Shown here piece by piece: positions 40,028 through 40,918 of a stretch of 40,918 nucleotides of DNA. The DNA is from Spirochaetales bacterium. GTDB taxonomy: Bacteria; Spirochaetota; Spirochaetia; SZUA-6; JAFGRV01. The notes beneath the pieces are model-generated. The model was given only the letters and a program-made list of their open reading frames with translations, searched no databases and had not been told where the DNA came from. Made by a program: the position numbers and the translations under genes. The DNA lies in assembly GCA_016934975.1 (NCBI GenBank), contig JAFGRV010000052.1, positions 1 through 40,918 on the forward strand, read 5' to 3'. The number at the start of each line of letters is the position of its first letter. Position 1 is the stretch's first letter.

Positions 40028-40918
40028 TTATTTTTCATCCCGTATGGTAAATTCTTTCATGAGTTCCTGCTGGGTTTTAAAAAGTTCGATAAGCATTTCT
40101 TTTACAGAGAGGTTTTTAAACTCGCTTAAAGACATAATTTTCCGGGCAGGATAGAGGGTTTTTTTCGATTGTATGACCGGGATTTGTTGTGAATGATTCA
40201 TTCCGGGCGATTTATTTTCATTCATAGTCTTTACCGGGGCGGTTTTTTCAGGGATGGATTTTGTGTTGAGTTTCGGCAGGTTTGTTTCCGGATTTTTTAC
40301 CGTGGGAGAGGAATTTGTATTTTTCTGCTGTCCGATAATAACTTCAAATGGATCAAGGTAGTTTATTTCAGGAATCGGCGGTATATGGTTAAGGTCTTTG
40401 AATTCCTTTATTTTATGCAAGGTTGATAGTATCTGTCTGCTTGCGTTTCGTTCGTGGTGAGAAAGAACGCATTGCTGATATGAAGGAGTATTCAGCTGCA
40501 TCGTCACCTTATTATTTAAGTAATAACACCGTTTGCACTGGTAGCAATCGCAGATGGAGCAGATCGGGGCTTCTTCGAGAGAGAGCATCGGTACGTTATG
40601 GACAATACGGTCATGCTCCGAAAATTCAATAGTATTGTTCTCGTCTTCGGAATAAAAGCCCGGACATAAATAGTATTTTCCATTCGGTCCCACAGTAATA
40701 TGATCGATTCCGGCATTACAATTTTTCATACTGCTTAAAAGAATTCTATCGGACAGGAAATTACATTCATACGCATTCCCTTTTTTGTATTCGGAAACGA
40801 GTATTTCCGCGATTTTTTCTACCTGAACTTTATACAGATCAATATCTTTTTCTTCATAGGTCGGAATATCCATGAGATGAAGATTGATGCGTTTAAATTT
40901 TCCTCTTAATTTTTTAAA
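40028..40918 (-). CDS. CXXX-repeat peptide maturase-like radical SAM protein (C-terminal part, cut by window edge)
   Basis: The frame stays open from the ATG at 40873 to the window edge (FKKLRGKFKRINLHL precedes it), so the true start and the radical SAM core lie outside. What is seen is a SPASM domain: KNCNAGIDHITVGPNGKYYL, CPGFY, then CSICDCYQCKRCYYLNNKVT and TPSYQQCVLSHHERNASRQI. From memory this matches maturases of CXXX-repeat target peptides (a RiPP family), with the order C-x(n)-CP-x(n)-C-x2-C-x4-C-x2-C-x(n)-C. A Pro/Lys/Asn-rich linker (about 195-255) and a C-terminal helix (MSLSEFKNLSVKEMLIELFK) follow. It is the first visible gene of the minus-strand operon with the twitch protein and glycosyltransferase. 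Confidence 0.78.
   Translation of the reverse strand, partial: FKKLRGKFKRINLHLMDIPTYEEKDIDLYKVQVEKIAEILVSEYKKGNAYECNFLSDRILLSSMKNCNAGIDHITVGPNGKYYLCPGFYSEDENNTIEFSEHDRIVHNVPMLSLEEAPICSICDCYQCKRCYYLNNKVTMQLNTPSYQQCVLSHHERNASRQILSTLHKIKEFKDLNHIPPIPEINYLDPFEVIIGQQKNTNSSPTVKNPETNLPKLNTKSIPEKTAPVKTMNENKSPGMNHSQQIPVIQSKKTLYPARKIMSLSEFKNLSVKEMLIELFKTQQELMKEFTIRDEK

Noticed and set aside
1-40918. tRNA, rRNA, CRISPR arrays, insertion sequences
   Set aside because: None could be supported by eye: no cloverleaf with a T-loop consensus, no regularly spaced repeats and no transposase-like frame.

Overview
The window most likely comes from a polysaccharide-degrading spirochaete (Spirochaetota), of moderate to low G+C. 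This rests on several things. Dockerin repeats of the form DIVDALLIAQYYV sit on secreted glycoside hydrolases. Lipoproteins have loose lipoboxes. A 569-residue protein looks like a spirochaete-restricted family. Two cytoplasmic proteins fuse a LacI-type sugar-sensor domain to signalling outputs. No rRNA, tRNA, CRISPR array or insertion sequence was seen. The taxonomic call is inference.

Left part (1-10.7 kb). A secreted GH9 cellulase with an N-terminal dockerin is followed by a strong terminator. Two convergent DUF1573-type lipoprotein genes come next, the second in an operon with the 569-residue protein. Then come ddl (cell-wall D-Ala-D-Ala ligase) on the minus strand and, divergently, an ilvB-ilvN operon for branched-chain amino acids. 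The ilv operon has a textbook promoter, a Val/Leu-rich leader peptide and an attenuator-terminator, none of which has a conventional gene call. An SH3-like lipoprotein and its terminator close the segment.

Middle part (10.7-29.7 kb). An 8.2-kb minus-strand gene encodes a giant secreted repeat protein with a Big-1-like domain, long beta-helix-type repeats and a C-terminal FlgD-like domain. Divergent from it is a translationally coupled pair, a short-chain dehydrogenase and a ThuA-like protein. Next are a LacI-sensor/HD-GYP phosphodiesterase, an ATC-hydrolase-like protein with an Arg/Asp-repeat tail, a propeller-type lipoprotein, a 72-residue protein that looks like a free-standing MshEN (c-di-GMP-binding) domain, a secreted transglutaminase-like protein with a DUF350 membrane protein, and a YgiQ-type radical SAM protein.

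Right part (29.7-40.9 kb). A LacI-sensor/PAS/LuxR regulator and a small secreted protein resembling an M6-peptidase propeptide are bracketed by two inverted copies of a 40-bp palindromic element. A long AT-rich leader able to form mutually exclusive hairpins precedes a secreted GH5 cellulase with a C-terminal dockerin. After a candidate structured RNA with a very strong terminator and a decayed dockerin gene comes a peptide-modification/glycosylation cluster: a GT32-like and a GT2-like glycosyltransferase, a twitch-type radical SAM protein, and at the edge the C-terminal half of a radical SAM/SPASM protein resembling CXXX-repeat peptide maturases. That last gene runs off the window.

Common themes are cellulose/hemicellulose use (two dockerin enzymes, sugar-type sensors), c-di-GMP signalling (HD-GYP plus MshEN-like), RNA-level control (ilv attenuator, GH5 leader) and promoters placed so close to ATG codons that several mRNAs look leaderless.
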